A stretch of DNA of 40,367 nucleotides from Actinomyces sp. GTDB lineage: Bacteria; Actinomycetota; Actinomycetes; Actinomycetales; Actinomycetaceae. The stretch spans positions 1 to 40,367 of the forward strand of contig JAHACW010000018.1 in assembly GCA_018375675.1 (NCBI GenBank), in the 5' to 3' direction. The position numbers and the translations under genes were made by a program. The notes beneath the pieces are model-generated. The model did no database searches and had not been told where the DNA came from. It saw only the letters and a list, made by a program, of their open reading frames with translations. Shown in pieces: positions 15,291 through 23,831 of this stretch (position 1 is its first letter; every line of letters starts with the position of its first letter).

Positions 15291-17870
15291 TCACTGGCCC
15301 GAACTCCAGCGACGCTGGACGCGCTCGTCGCGTTCGAAAGCGTCAAGGTGCTCGACGACGATGCGGCGCAGCTGCGCGGGCGCATCCCCGTGCTCGTCGA
15401 TCCAGCGGCGCAGCAGTCCGACGGAGCGCTCGACGCTGCCATCGCGGTCAACGTCGACTCCGAGAGCGAGGACGCCGTTTGCATAGCGCAGCGCCATGCC
15501 GATCGTGTGGGTCTCCCAGTAGCTGATCATGCGCTCGACGGCGCTGTCGATGCCGGTCTCACCCTCCCACGACGAGGCCTGCAAGCCTGCCAGGGTCGCG
15601 GTCAGGTAGTCGTTCGACAGAGTATCGGAGAACACCGACTCCCAGGCCCGCGCACGGGCTTCCTCAGAAGGCAGCGACGCGAGGGCCTCAACGCTCATGC
15701 GGGCGGCTTCACCCGAGCCATCGGCACTGCGCCAGGCCTCGATGGACTCTTCATCGACAAGGCCGCGCGCCGCCAAGGCCCGGCGCGCACGCCAGGCGAT
15801 GTCGGGATTGTCACTGTTGGCGAAGTCGCGGACCGTCGCCTCATACTCGTCGCCACCGCGGGCAGCGAATTCGGCGATGAATGCGCGCGTGTACGAGCGC
15901 CACGCGTCAGAGTCCTCGGTCTCACGAGACAGACGGATTGTCGTCGCAAGGACCTGGTCATGGACGTCTGCACGAGCCTGCCCCGGCAGGAACGAGGAGA
16001 TCGCCTCGGCGACGAACAGCAGGAGGCGATCGCGAATCGCGGGCTCAGTTTCCGACGGAACGGCGTTGAGAACCGCAACGACAAAGCGACGCGGATCCAG
16101 CAGACCATCGCGCACCGCGTTCCAGAGCGACGCCCAGATAACGGCTCGCGTGATCGGCGCATCGACAGTGCCCACGTAGGCCAGCGCGACGTCGGTCGAG
16201 CGCTCGTCGAGGCGCGAGATCGCGTAGGTGAGATCATCGTCGTTGACGACAACCAAGTCGGCGGACGCGGCGCCGCCGGGCACCGCCACAACCCCCTCGG
16301 GATCAATGGGAGCGGTTTCACCGTCGATACGGACGTCGAACACGTGGGTACGCTCAAGCGCCCCGCCGGCGACGCGCCACGTCGAAACGGTGACACGGTG
16401 GGGACGCAGCACACCGTTGCAGGCCTCGCCGCCCTGATGAAGCGTAAAGTCCGTGATCGCACCGACGCTATCGGTGACCCACGAAGCGGACAGCGTCGAC
16501 GGGCCCGATGTCTCCAACCACGCGCTCTTCCAGGAAGAAAGTTCCTGGCGCGAGGCGCCTTCAAGCGCAACGAGCAGGTCCTGCAGGTTGGTCGCGCCGA
16601 ACTGGTGCTCGGCAAAGTAGCGGCGTGCGCCCTCGTAGAACGCGTCCTCCCCGACCCAGGCAACCAGCTGCTTAAGAACGGAGGCACCCTTCGCGTAGGT
16701 GATGCCGTCGAAGTTTGTCTTTGCGGCGGCGACATCCGGGATGTCGGCGGCGATCGGGTGCGTGGTCGGCATCTGGTCCTGCGTGTAGGCCCAGATCTTG
16801 CGGTTCATCGCGAAGTTCGCCCATTCGCCCACGTAGCGCGTCGCCGTCGCGATCGCGCTGGCGCCCTGGTTCTCGGCGAAGGACTCCTTCAGCCACAGGT
16901 CATCCCACCACGAGGGCGTGGCAAGGTCACCGAACCACATGTGGCACATTTCGTGCAGCGTCGTGTTCGCGCGGCGCTGGCGCTCGGAGAAGGTGGGCGT
17001 CGAGCGCGAAATGTAGTTCTCGTTGAAGGTAATGCATCCCGGGTTTTCCATAGCGCCGAGGTTGTATTCGGGCACGTACACCTGGTCGTAGGATCCCCAC
17101 GGGAAGGTCACTCCGTAGCGCTCGTGGAAGAAGTCGAGTCCTGCACGGGTCACCTCGAAGACGTCGTCGGAGTCAAGGTAGCGCTCGAGCGTGCGACGGC
17201 ACAGCAGGCGCAGCTCGAGCTCGGCGTGGCCGCCATCCGATGCTCCGCCGCTCCACGTGCCGCCGTCAATGACAGCCCACGGGCCGGCGACGATCGCCGT
17301 GATGTAGCTCGAGAGCGGGCGAGTCGCCGTGAAGTCATGGCGCAGCGCGCCCGAATCATCCACGGCCTCGGCGGCAGTTTCAACGCCGTTGGAGGAGACG
17401 ACCCAGCCGGCGGGAGCGATGACGTGGAACGTCCACTCGGGCTTAACGTCCGGCTGGTCCACACACGGCCACGCACGGTGAGCGTCGTTGGGCTCAAACT
17501 GGGTGTAGAGGTAGACTTCGCCATCCTCAGGATCGGTGTAGCGGTGCAGGCCCTCGCCGCTGCGCGAGTAGCTCGCCAGGGCGCGAACCTCGAGGGTGAT
17601 CGTCTCCCCTACCGGCAGGCCACCGACCCACACGCGGTCTTCGTCATCGTCGAACGCGTGGGGTTCGCCGTTGAGGAGAACTTCTTTCACCTCGCCGGCG
17701 ATGTCGATGAAGGTGCGTTCCTCATCCGACGTCAACGTCAGCGTCGACGTCACGGGATAGGTCGGCTTCGTGGTGTCCTTAGCGTCTCGAAGATCGACAA
17801 CGACGTCGATGGCAGAGACGTGAAGATGGGCAGCGCGATGGGTTGCTTCGTTGCGTGTCAAAATCTGCAT
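15291..17870 (-). CDS. pepN: Aminopeptidase N (M1 family metallopeptidase)
   Basis: This zinc aminopeptidase of 859 aa removes N-terminal residues from peptides in the cytoplasm. The M1 substrate motif GAMEN is in YNLGAMENPGCITFNE. The zinc site HExxH-(18)-E is TLHEMCHMWFGDLATPSWWD followed by LWLKESFAE. An N-terminal beta domain (about residues 1-190) and a long helical ERAP1-like C-terminal domain complete the usual architecture; length matches actinobacterial PepN. There is no signal peptide. A TAGGAT box ends 7 nt before ATG 17870, so the mRNA is probably leaderless. It is divergent from the murE-type gene. A long antisense frame opposite it is a coding shadow. Confidence 0.95.
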   Translation of the reverse strand: MQILTRNEATHRAAHLHVSAIDVVVDLRDAKDTTKPTYPVTSTLTLTSDEERTFIDIAGEVKEVLLNGEPHAFDDDEDRVWVGGLPVGETITLEVRALASYSRSGEGLHRYTDPEDGEVYLYTQFEPNDAHRAWPCVDQPDVKPEWTFHVIAPAGWVVSSNGVETAAEAVDDSGALRHDFTATRPLSSYITAIVAGPWAVIDGGTWSGGASDGGHAELELRLLCRRTLERYLDSDDVFEVTRAGLDFFHERYGVTFPWGSYDQVYVPEYNLGAMENPGCITFNENYISRSTPTFSERQRRANTTLHEMCHMWFGDLATPSWWDDLWLKESFAENQGASAIATATRYVGEWANFAMNRKIWAYTQDQMPTTHPIAADIPDVAAAKTNFDGITYAKGASVLKQLVAWVGEDAFYEGARRYFAEHQFGATNLQDLLVALEGASRQELSSWKSAWLETSGPSTLSASWVTDSVGAITDFTLHQGGEACNGVLRPHRVTVSTWRVAGGALERTHVFDVRIDGETAPIDPEGVVAVPGGAASADLVVVNDDDLTYAISRLDERSTDVALAYVGTVDAPITRAVIWASLWNAVRDGLLDPRRFVVAVLNAVPSETEPAIRDRLLLFVAEAISSFLPGQARADVHDQVLATTIRLSRETEDSDAWRSYTRAFIAEFAARGGDEYEATVRDFANSDNPDIAWRARRALAARGLVDEESIEAWRSADGSGEAARMSVEALASLPSEEARARAWESVFSDTLSNDYLTATLAGLQASSWEGETGIDSAVERMISYWETHTIGMALRYANGVLALGVDVDRDGSVERSVGLLRRWIDEHGDAPAQLRRIVVEHLDAFERDERVQRRWSSGQ

Positions 17871-17877
17871 GACCCCT

Positions 17878-17883
17878 ATCCTA
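17878..17883 (-). promoter_or_regulatory. -10 element for leaderless pepN
   Basis: TAGGAT on the minus strand ends 7 nt before ATG 17870 and no Shine-Dalgarno is present. Confidence 0.5.
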
Positions 17884-17930
17884 CTGTGTCACCGCCGGTA
17901 TGTGTGGCGCGCGCCGCCGTCACGACGAAC

Positions 17931-17936
17931 TAGAGT
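17931..17936 (+). promoter_or_regulatory. -10 element for leaderless murE-type gene
   Basis: TAGAGT ends 6 nt before ATG 17943. It shares the 72-nt divergent region with the pepN promoter. Confidence 0.5.
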
Positions 17937-17942
17937 AGACCC

Positions 17943-19523
17943 ATGACTTCAGTGACTGATATTCGTCCCACGATCGCGCCGGTCTCTTTGACGACCGCCC
18001 TCGAAGGCCTGGACATCCAGGCTTTCTACGGCGCCGATGGCTCACTTGCACAGACTGCCGAGTCCTCCCTCAGCCTGCGCGGCGTCACCGTGTCGTCCGA
18101 CGACTGTGAGGCCGAGTGGATGTTCGTCGCGATCCCCGGCCTCAAGCAGCACGGCATTCGTTTCGCGCACGCGGCGATCGAGGCCGGGGCGAGCGTCGTG
18201 CTGACGGACGAGGAGGGCCGCACGCAGGCCTTCGAACGAGGCCTGGGCGTTCCAGTCGTTCAGGTGGCCGACCCGCGCGCCGTCGTCCCCGCGCTGTGCG
18301 CCAACGTGTACGCATCGCCTGCAACGCGCCTGACGACCATGGCGGTCACCGGCACGAACGGCAAGACCACAACCTCGTACCTGATGCGCGCCGCGATCGC
18401 CTCGCGATTCCCGAAGGCATCGCTGTGCGGCACCGTGGAGACCCACGTCGGTCCGATCTCCTTCGAGGCCGTGCGTACGACGGCCGAGGCCCCCGTCATC
18501 GCGCGCATCCTTGCGGCGACCGAAGAGTACGAGTGCGGCGCCGGCATCATCGAGCTGTCCGCACACGCGCTCTCCCTGCACCGTGTCGACGGCATCGTCT
18601 TCGACGTTGCCGCGTTTACGAACCTCCAGCACGACCACCTGGACTACTACGGCGACATGGAGAACTACTTCCAGGCGAAGGCCCTCCTGTTCACGCCGGA
18701 GCATTCACGCCGCGGCGTTGTGTGCGTGGACGATGAATGGGGTCGTCGTCTCGCGCAGCAGGCCACCGTTCCGGTCACCACGGTGTCCGCGCTGACCGAG
18801 GAGGCCGCCGACTGGCAGGTCCGAGATGTGACACCCGATCAGACGATCGGACGCACCGTGTTTACCCTCGTCGACCCGTCGGGCACCGGGCACCGCGTTG
18901 CCATGCCGATCCTGGGTGAAGTCAACATCCAGAACACAGCGGTCGCGATCGTCAGCGCGGTGAGCCTCGGCATCGACCTCGCGGACGTGATCTCGGCGAT
19001 CGAGGATGCTCCCCAGATTCCGGGACGCATGGAGAAGGTCAACCCGACGCCCGGCGGTCAGCCGCTCGTCATCGTCGACTACGCGCATACGCCCGAAGCT
19101 CTCGAATGGACACTGCGCTCGACCCGCGAGCTCACCCCCGGCCGTGTCGTCGTCGTCTTTGGAACGGACGGCGACCGCGACGCGACAAAGCGTGAGCATC
19201 TGGCCGAGATCGCCGCGCGCGAGGCCGACGTGCTGTGGGTGACGGACGAGAATCCGCGCACCGAGGACCCGCAGGAAATCCGCGACTACCTGCTGCGCGG
19301 CATCGCATCCGTGCGTCCGGGCATGGAGGACGTCACCGAGGTGACGACCTGCCGCCGCGACGCCGTGCGACGCGCGATCCTCGCTGCTGAGCCTGGCGAC
19401 ACCGTCATCATCACGGGCAAGGGAGCCGAGTGGTACCAGGAAATCCAGGGGATCCACCACCGATACAACGACGTACCCGTCGCCGCCGAGGTCCTCGCGG
19501 GCGACGTGCGCTCGCACGAATAA
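17943..19523 (+). CDS. murE: MurE-type UDP-MurNAc-peptide amino acid ligase
   Basis: Mur ligases add amino acids to the peptidoglycan stem in the cytoplasm using ATP. This 526-aa protein has the three Mur domains: an N-terminal UDP-binding part (LRGVTVSSDDCEAEWMFVAI), a central ATPase (GTNGKTTT at 137-144; TNLQHDHLDYYGDMENYFQA with the carbamylated-lysine position kept) and a C-terminal domain. It departs from classic MurE at several motifs: ELSAHAL for EVSSHGL (204-210), FGTDGDRDATKRE for GCGGDRDKGKRP (406-418), DENPR for DDNPR (435-439) and GKGAE for GKGHE (492-496). Arg439 is retained. It stands outside any dcw cluster. It could be the main MurE or a paralogue; the third-residue amino acid is undetermined. 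Confidence 0.82.
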   Translation: MTSVTDIRPTIAPVSLTTALEGLDIQAFYGADGSLAQTAESSLSLRGVTVSSDDCEAEWMFVAIPGLKQHGIRFAHAAIEAGASVVLTDEEGRTQAFERGLGVPVVQVADPRAVVPALCANVYASPATRLTTMAVTGTNGKTTTSYLMRAAIASRFPKASLCGTVETHVGPISFEAVRTTAEAPVIARILAATEEYECGAGIIELSAHALSLHRVDGIVFDVAAFTNLQHDHLDYYGDMENYFQAKALLFTPEHSRRGVVCVDDEWGRRLAQQATVPVTTVSALTEEAADWQVRDVTPDQTIGRTVFTLVDPSGTGHRVAMPILGEVNIQNTAVAIVSAVSLGIDLADVISAIEDAPQIPGRMEKVNPTPGGQPLVIVDYAHTPEALEWTLRSTRELTPGRVVVVFGTDGDRDATKREHLAEIAAREADVLWVTDENPRTEDPQEIRDYLLRGIASVRPGMEDVTEVTTCRRDAVRRAILAAEPGDTVIITGKGAEWYQEIQGIHHRYNDVPVAAEVLAGDVRSHE

Positions 19524-19543
19524 ACGCTGCGAAGCTGTGAACT

Positions 19544-19584
19544 GGCGCGCCGCAGGGGCCCCCATCGGGCCTTTGCGGCGCGCC
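19544..19584 (+). terminator. 18-bp hairpin after the murE-type gene
   Basis: Arms 19544-19561 and 19567-19584 pair over 18 positions, two of them G-U, around a 5-nt loop. No U-tract follows. It ends 6 nt before the der -10 box. Confidence 0.7.
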
Positions 19585-19590
19585 ACGCCG

Positions 19591-19596
19591 TAGACT
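19591..19596 (+). promoter_or_regulatory. -10 element for leaderless der
   Basis: TAGACT ends 6 nt before GTG 19603. The intervening GGGCGG is not a ribosome site at usable spacing. Confidence 0.5.
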
Positions 19597-19602
19597 GGGC
19601 GG

Positions 19603-21156
19603 GTGAATGACTTTGACAACCAGCCCGACGCGACCGCCGAATTCGACGCGGACGCCGCCGAGAACTACATCGCGGACGCTACGCACGCTGCGCCGGACGC
19701 GATCGAACTGAGCGACGAAGAGACCGAGGCTCGCGCCCGTCTCATGCGCGCAAACCTCGACCAATTCGATTTGGACGAGGAGGACCTGGCGCTCCTGGCC
19801 GGCGAGTCTGCGCTCGCGGACTTTGACGATGTGGCGGCGGGCCTGCCCGTGCTCGCTGTCGTCGGCCGCCCCAACGTCGGCAAGTCCACCCTGGTCAACC
19901 GTATCCTCGGCCGCCGCGAGGCCGTCGTCCAGGACACACCCGGCGTGACACGCGACCGAGTGTCCTACCCCGCCGAATGGGCGGGTCGCGACTTCACGCT
20001 CGTCGACACGGGCGGCTGGGAGATCGACGTCAAGGGTCTGGATCGTTCCGTCGCCGAGCAGGCAGAGATCGCCGTCGACCTGGCCGACGCTGTCGTCCTC
20101 GTTCTCGACGCGACCGTTGGTGTGACGGCCTCGGACGAGCGCATCGTCGAGATGCTGCGCGCCAAGAAGAAGCCGATCATTCTTGCTGCCAACAAGGTGG
20201 ACTCTCCCCTGCAGGAGGCCGACGCGGCCTACCTGTGGAGCCTTGGCCTGGGCGAACCCCACCCCATTTCTGCCCTGCACGGACGTGGCACCGGCGATCT
20301 TCTCGATGTCGTTATGGAGGTTCTGCCGACCGAGTCGGCCGTTGCCTCTGCCCTGCCCTCCGGCGGCCCCCGTCGCGTCGCGCTCGTCGGTCGCCCCAAC
20401 GTCGGTAAGTCCTCCCTGCTCAACGCGCTGGCCGGCGGCGAGCGCGTCGTCGTGAACGAGCTCGCCGGCACCACGCGCGACCCCGTCGACGAGCTCATCG
20501 AGCTCGATGGCCGCTCGTGGTGGTTCGTCGACACCGCGGGTATCCGCCGCAAGATGCACCGGACGACAGGCGCCGACTACTACGCCTCCATCCGTACCCA
20601 GGCCGCGATCGAGAAGGCCGAGGTCGCCCTCGTCCTCATCGACGGTTCGACGCCGCTGACCGAGCAGGACGTGCGAGTCGTCCAGCAGGTCATCGATGCG
20701 GGCCGCGCGCTCGTCGTCGTCACCAACAAGTGGGACCTCGTCGACGAGGACCGCCAGAAGGAGATCAAGAACGAGCTCGAGCGCGAGCTGGTTCAGATCC
20801 AGTGGGCGCCGCGCATCAACCTGGCCGCGAAGACCGGCTGGCACACCAACCGCATCGTGCGCGCCCTCGACACTGCGCTCGAAGGCTGGGAGACTCGTAT
20901 CCCCACCGGACAGCTCAACGCCTTCCTCGGTCAGCTCGTTGCCGCGCATCCCCACCCGCTGCGTGGCGGTAAGCAGCCCCGTATTCTCTTTGGCACCCAG
21001 GCCTCCAGCAAGCCCCCGCGCTTCGTGCTCTTCACGACTGGCTTCCTCGATCCCGGATACCGCCGCTTCATCGAACGTCGCCTGCGCGAGACTTTCGGCT
21101 TCGCCGGCACGCCGATTCAGATTTCGGTGCGTGTGCGCGAGAAGCGACGCAGGTAA
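19603..21156 (+). CDS. der: Ribosome biogenesis GTPase Der (EngA)
   Basis: Der is an essential double-GTPase that matures the 50S subunit. It has 517 aa: an acidic, disordered-looking N-terminal extension of about 80 residues, then GTPase domain 1 (GRPNVGKST at 88-96, DTGG, NKVD) and GTPase domain 2 ([18 protein letters not shown]), and a C-terminal KH-like domain ([14 protein letters not shown] core and a basic tail REKRRR). Actinobacterial Der often carries such an extension and is usually placed directly after, or fused to, cmk. Here it is on the opposite strand and more than 3.6 kb from cmk. Start GTG 19603 is supported by a -10 box. Confidence 0.95.
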   Translation: MNDFDNQPDATAEFDADAAENYIADATHAAPDAIELSDEETEARARLMRANLDQFDLDEEDLALLAGESALADFDDVAAGLPVLAVVGRPNVGKSTLVNRILGRREAVVQDTPGVTRDRVSYPAEWAGRDFTLVDTGGWEIDVKGLDRSVAEQAEIAVDLADAVVLVLDATVGVTASDERIVEMLRAKKKPIILAANKVDSPLQEADAAYLWSLGLGEPHPISALHGRGTGDLLDVVMEVLPTESAVASALPSGGPRRVALVGRPNVGKSSLLNALAGGERVVVNELAGTTRDPVDELIELDGRSWWFVDTAGIRRKMHRTTGADYYASIRTQAAIEKAEVALVLIDGSTPLTEQDVRVVQQVIDAGRALVVVTNKWDLVDEDRQKEIKNELERELVQIQWAPRINLAAKTGWHTNRIVRALDTALEGWETRIPTGQLNAFLGQLVAAHPHPLRGGKQPRILFGTQASSKPPRFVLFTTGFLDPGYRRFIERRLRETFGFAGTPIQISVRVREKRRR

Positions 21157-21170
21157 GAACGCTCTGACAC

Positions 21171-21199
21171 GTGGCCCGCTTCCCCCGGAGGCGGGCCAC
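21171..21199 (+). terminator. 13-bp hairpin after der
   Basis: Arms 21171-21183 and 21187-21199 pair with one G-U around CCC. No U-tract. Confidence 0.65.
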
Positions 21200-21224
21200 A
21201 GCCGTACCTGCACTCCCCTGGCGT

Positions 21225-21263
21225 GTATCCACAGCCTCGTTTCAACCGGCGTCGTTATCCACA
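21225..21263 (+). promoter_or_regulatory. Two DnaA-box-like sequences upstream of the tag-family gene
   Basis: TTATCCACA (21255-21263) is a perfect consensus DnaA box, and GTATCCACA (21225-21233) differs at one position. Both have the same orientation and start 30 nt apart, close to three helical turns. They sit just upstream of the promoter of the glycosylase gene. Confidence 0.5.
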
Positions 21264-21279
21264 AGCATCACGGCGCCCC

Positions 21280-21308
21280 TTGACCGGTGACCGCCACGCG
21301 CGCAGGAT
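21280..21308 (+). promoter_or_regulatory. Promoter of the tag-family gene
   Basis: TTGACC (21280-21285) and CAGGAT (21303-21308) are separated by 17 nt. The -10 ends 6 nt before ATG 21315, so the mRNA is probably leaderless, although AGGA within the -10 could also serve as a ribosome site. Confidence 0.6.
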
Positions 21309-21314
21309 CGACAC

Positions 21315-21950
21315 ATGAACACTCCACTCACCCAATCTGCAGATCTCCCCCTAGCCTCCGGACTCACCCTGTGCGATGACGGGCTCATCCGGCCCACATG
21401 GGCCTCCCATGACGAGCTGTTACGCAGTTACTATGACACCGAATGGGGGCTCCCCGTCCACGACGAGGCTGGCGTCTTCGAACGTCTCGTCTTGGAAGGT
21501 TTCCAGGCTGGTCTCTCATGGCGCACCGTCCTGGCCAAACGGGAGGCATTCCAGCAGGCGTTTGACGGATTTGTTCCTGATCGCGTCGCCACGTTCACAA
21601 GCGACGACGTCGATCGCCTCGTGAACACACCCGGGATCATTCACAACCGCCGCAAGATCGAGGCTGCGATCAGCAACGCTCACGCGACGCTAGCTATGAG
21701 AAACAATCCGGAAGCGACGGACGGCCCCTCCCACCTCGGTGAGCTCGTCGGGTCGTATCGGCCGACGCGCGATCCCCGTCCACGCTCTCACAACGAGGTG
21801 CCCACACAGCTGCCGGAGTCGGTGGCTCTCGCCGCCGACCTCAAGAGTCGCGGTTTTAAATTCGTGGGTCCCACGACGATGCTCGCGCTGATGGCGGCGA
21901 TCGGCATCGTCAACACCGATATCGTGGGAACGCACCGCAGGCCCCGCTGA
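21315..21950 (+). CDS. tag: DNA-3-methyladenine glycosylase I family protein lacking the zinc site
   Basis: Tag enzymes excise 3-methyladenine from DNA. This 211-aa protein has the family core: SYYDTEWGLPVHDEAGVFER, LEGFQAGLSWRTVLAKREAF (with the Glu and Trp of the base pocket), GIIHNRRKIEAAISNA and RGFKFVGPTTMLALMAAIGI. Compared with E. coli Tag, all four zinc ligands are changed: Cys4 is Pro27, His17 is Tyr40, His175 is Asp202 and Cys179 is Thr206. The catalytic pocket residues Tyr16 (Tyr39) and Glu38 equivalents remain. The protein ends soon after this point, so the usual C-terminal tail is short. Activity is plausible but the zinc snap is gone. Confidence 0.85.
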   Translation: MNTPLTQSADLPLASGLTLCDDGLIRPTWASHDELLRSYYDTEWGLPVHDEAGVFERLVLEGFQAGLSWRTVLAKREAFQQAFDGFVPDRVATFTSDDVDRLVNTPGIIHNRRKIEAAISNAHATLAMRNNPEATDGPSHLGELVGSYRPTRDPRPRSHNEVPTQLPESVALAADLKSRGFKFVGPTTMLALMAAIGIVNTDIVGTHRRPR

Positions 21951-21998
21951 GGCGCACTGCCACCGTCGTAGGCATCTTCACGCACTCGCGAAATCTGG

Positions 21999-22004
21999 CA
22001 TGAT
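21999..22004 (+). promoter_or_regulatory. Possible -10 for leaderless PH-domain gene
   Basis: CATGAT ends 6 nt before ATG 22011. It departs from TANNNT at the first base, so support is modest. Confidence 0.3.
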
Positions 22005-22010
22005 AGTGCC

Positions 22011-22523
22011 ATGGCATTGTCACAGAAGCTCCTCAGCCAGGACGAGATCGTCGTCCGCCACATGCACACCCACATCAAGAAGCTGCTACCCGCGATCATC
22101 GTGGAGTCGATCCTCGTGATCGCAGCGGCTGTCGGTTCTTTCTACGTTCCTGAGAACGCGCGTTACTGGGCGCTTCCGACCATTTGGATCGCCGTCCTCC
22201 TCCTGTCGATTCCGCTCATCCTTGTTCCCTGGATCAAGTGGATAACGACGACCTACACGGTGACGACGAAGCGAGTCATCACCCGCACGGGCATCATGAA
22301 GCGCACCGGTCACGATCTGCCGCTCACCCGCATCTCCGACATCCAGATCGAAAAGGACTTCGATGACCGGATCTTCGGCTGCGGAACCCTCGCCCTCCAG
22401 ACCTCCGCTGACGATCCGTTGCTTCTACGCGACGTGCCGAAGGTTGAGACGGTGCAGGTCGAGATCTCCAATCTGCTCTTCCACGACATCCAGGGAGCTA
22501 TCGACGCGGATCCGACGAGTTAA
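22011..22523 (+). CDS. PH-domain (bPH2/DUF304-like) membrane protein
   Basis: This is a 170-aa protein with two membrane helices (ILVIAAAVGSFYV and IWIAVLLLSIPLILVPWI) followed by a bacterial pleckstrin-homology domain: YTVTTKRVITRTGIMKRTGH, DLPLTRISDIQIEKDFDDRI, FGCGTLALQTS and VPKVETVQVEISNLLF. Such proteins (YdbT/YdbS-like) are membrane-associated with unknown ligands. It lies between the tag-family gene and a DUF421 gene on the same strand, 46 nt before the latter. There is no informative operon partner. Start ATG 22011 fits the family. Confidence 0.85.
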   Translation: MALSQKLLSQDEIVVRHMHTHIKKLLPAIIVESILVIAAAVGSFYVPENARYWALPTIWIAVLLLSIPLILVPWIKWITTTYTVTTKRVITRTGIMKRTGHDLPLTRISDIQIEKDFDDRIFGCGTLALQTSADDPLLLRDVPKVETVQVEISNLLFHDIQGAIDADPTS

Positions 22524-22557
22524 TCACACCACGCCAAACCGCGTCCCCACATGCGAA

Positions 22558-22563
22558 TAGACT
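22558..22563 (+). promoter_or_regulatory. -10 element for leaderless DUF421 gene
   Basis: TAGACT ends 6 nt before ATG 22570 with no ribosome site. Confidence 0.5.
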
Positions 22564-22569
22564 GCTCTC

Positions 22570-23364
22570 ATGTTCGATATTCATGGTTTCCAAATGACGG
22601 TCTTTAAGCTCCTGATCGGTGTCACCCTGATCGTCCTCCACCTGCGCCTCACGGGCAAGCAGCGGACGGTCCAGCTGACACCGATCGACTTTATCGGGAA
22701 CTTTATCCTCGGTGGCGTTATCGGCGGCGTCATCTACAACCACGCAATCTCGTTCGCGGAGTACATCAGCTTCCTGCTCGTCACCTTTGGAATGATCTCC
22801 GGCCTGAACTACCTGATGTCGAAGTTCATGTCGACCCGCTCGCTCGTGATGGGAAAGGCGTACACGATCATCGAGGGCGGGCGTTTTACTCAGGACGCGC
22901 TCGACAACACGGATAACAAGCTCGACCCAGTCGAGTTTCTCGCAGAGCTACGCGGCATGGGCATCTTTTCACTGAGCGACATCAGCCTCGTACAACGCGA
23001 AGCCAACGGCTCCCTGACGGTACGGCGCAAGGGCGAGGGCGGCATCAACTACGTCCTGGTGTCCAGTGGCCAGGTCGTGACCGACAACCTCAACTTGGCA
23101 CATCGCGACGAGGAATGGTTGCGCGCAGAGCTTTCGTCGGCAGGCGTCGGCGAAGTGGAGGATCTCTTCGTTGTCGAACTTGACGCCGACAACCGGCTGA
23201 ACATCGTCTCTCAGACGGGAAACACAACTGCGATGACAGTGTCTGATCCGGCCATCAACGAGGTGACGATGGTGACCGAGTTCCAGAACCCGGAAACTGC
23301 GAATCCGACACTGGAGGACGTCGCGGCGGATCCAGGCAGTACCGAAGAGACTCCCGCGCAGTAA
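22570..23364 (+). CDS. DUF421 (YetF-type) membrane protein
   Basis: This 264-aa protein has three N-terminal hydrophobic segments (MTVFKLLIGVTLIVLHLRL, FIGNFILGGVIGGVIYNHAI and YISFLLVTFGMISGLNYLMS). The family hallmark LTGKRTVQLTPIDFI-like stretch lies between the first two (here LTGKQRTVQLTPIDF). The cytoplasmic DUF421 domain follows, with GKAYTIIEGGRF, LDPVEFLAELRGMGIFSLSD and NGSLTVRR. The last ~40 residues are acidic and probably disordered. Bacillus relatives are linked to spore germination and stress, but no biochemical role is agreed. It is closed by a strong hairpin at 23390. Confidence 0.85.
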   Translation: MFDIHGFQMTVFKLLIGVTLIVLHLRLTGKQRTVQLTPIDFIGNFILGGVIGGVIYNHAISFAEYISFLLVTFGMISGLNYLMSKFMSTRSLVMGKAYTIIEGGRFTQDALDNTDNKLDPVEFLAELRGMGIFSLSDISLVQREANGSLTVRRKGEGGINYVLVSSGQVVTDNLNLAHRDEEWLRAELSSAGVGEVEDLFVVELDADNRLNIVSQTGNTTAMTVSDPAINEVTMVTEFQNPETANPTLEDVAADPGSTEETPAQ

Positions 23365-23389
23365 AAGACTAACCAACTGTGCGCACGTT

Positions 23390-23423
23390 CCCCGGCCTCG
23401 TTCTTCATTGGACGAGGCCGGGG
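23390..23423 (+). terminator. 12-bp hairpin after the DUF421 gene
   Basis: CCCCGGCCTCGT (23390-23401) pairs perfectly with 23412-23423 around a 10-nt loop. No U-tract. Confidence 0.7.
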
Positions 23424-23798
23424 CTGTACATCGGGCCAGCTCGCGCGGCTCGTGCGTCTATCGGTGTGTGCACTGGACGACGGGTGAATGCTCCGCGACC
23501 GCGCATGACCATCACCGTGGCCGCATAGATAAGCAGGTCGAAATCATCCCCGTTGACGACTTCGACCTATGAAACAGTTTACTGCGTTCCTTGAAGGAAA
23601 TGTGTCCGTTGCTACGGGCGAATACCAGGACCCCTACCTGCAAAATTAGCTCAGAGATTAGCCAAAAACCCGCTTTTACCAGCCGAAATAGAACTGAAAA
23701 ATACTGCGTCACATTTCGGTTACAAAGCGGAGCAATTCCAGGGTTCAGGGACCGAGGTCCCCACTGATCCACGGGACTAAAAGTCCTGATCAGCGCAT
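23424..23798. other. AT-richer intergenic stretch with several inverted repeats
   Basis: This stretch has no supportable gene. By hand count 23521-23760 is about 48% G+C, well below the flanking genes. It holds stacked inverted repeats: AGGTCGAA/TTCGACCT (23535-23542 and 23561-23568), TTCCTTGAAGGAA (23587-23599), and CTGATC...GGGACT-AAA-AGTCCT-GATCAG (about 23764-23792). It lies downstream of the minus-strand tRNA-Pro gene. A 96-codon minus-strand frame here has no ribosome site and no recognised domain. It may be a remnant of an integrated element, a dispersed intergenic repeat, or a structured RNA. Confidence 0.4.
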
Positions 23799-23800
23799 AC

Positions 23801-23831
23801 AAAAAACCACGAGAAACAAGTTCTCGTGGTT
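23801..23831 (-). terminator. Intrinsic terminator of tRNA-Pro
   Basis: On the minus strand an 11-bp stem (23831-23821 with 23815-23805) is followed by a run of T (complement of 23806-23801). It is the only classic U-tract terminator in the window. Confidence 0.8.

Noticed and set aside
15348..17933. 861-codon open frame antisense to pepN
   Set aside because: It mirrors a full-length M1 aminopeptidase with all motifs; no ribosome site or known domain. High G+C makes antisense frames long.
19411..21264. 617-codon frame antisense to der
   Set aside because: Mirrors Der in the codon-complementary frame; no homology signal of its own.
23512..23802. 96-codon minus-strand frame downstream of tRNA-Pro
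   Set aside because: No ribosome site or promoter at the start and no recognised domain; it lies in a stretch full of inverted repeats.
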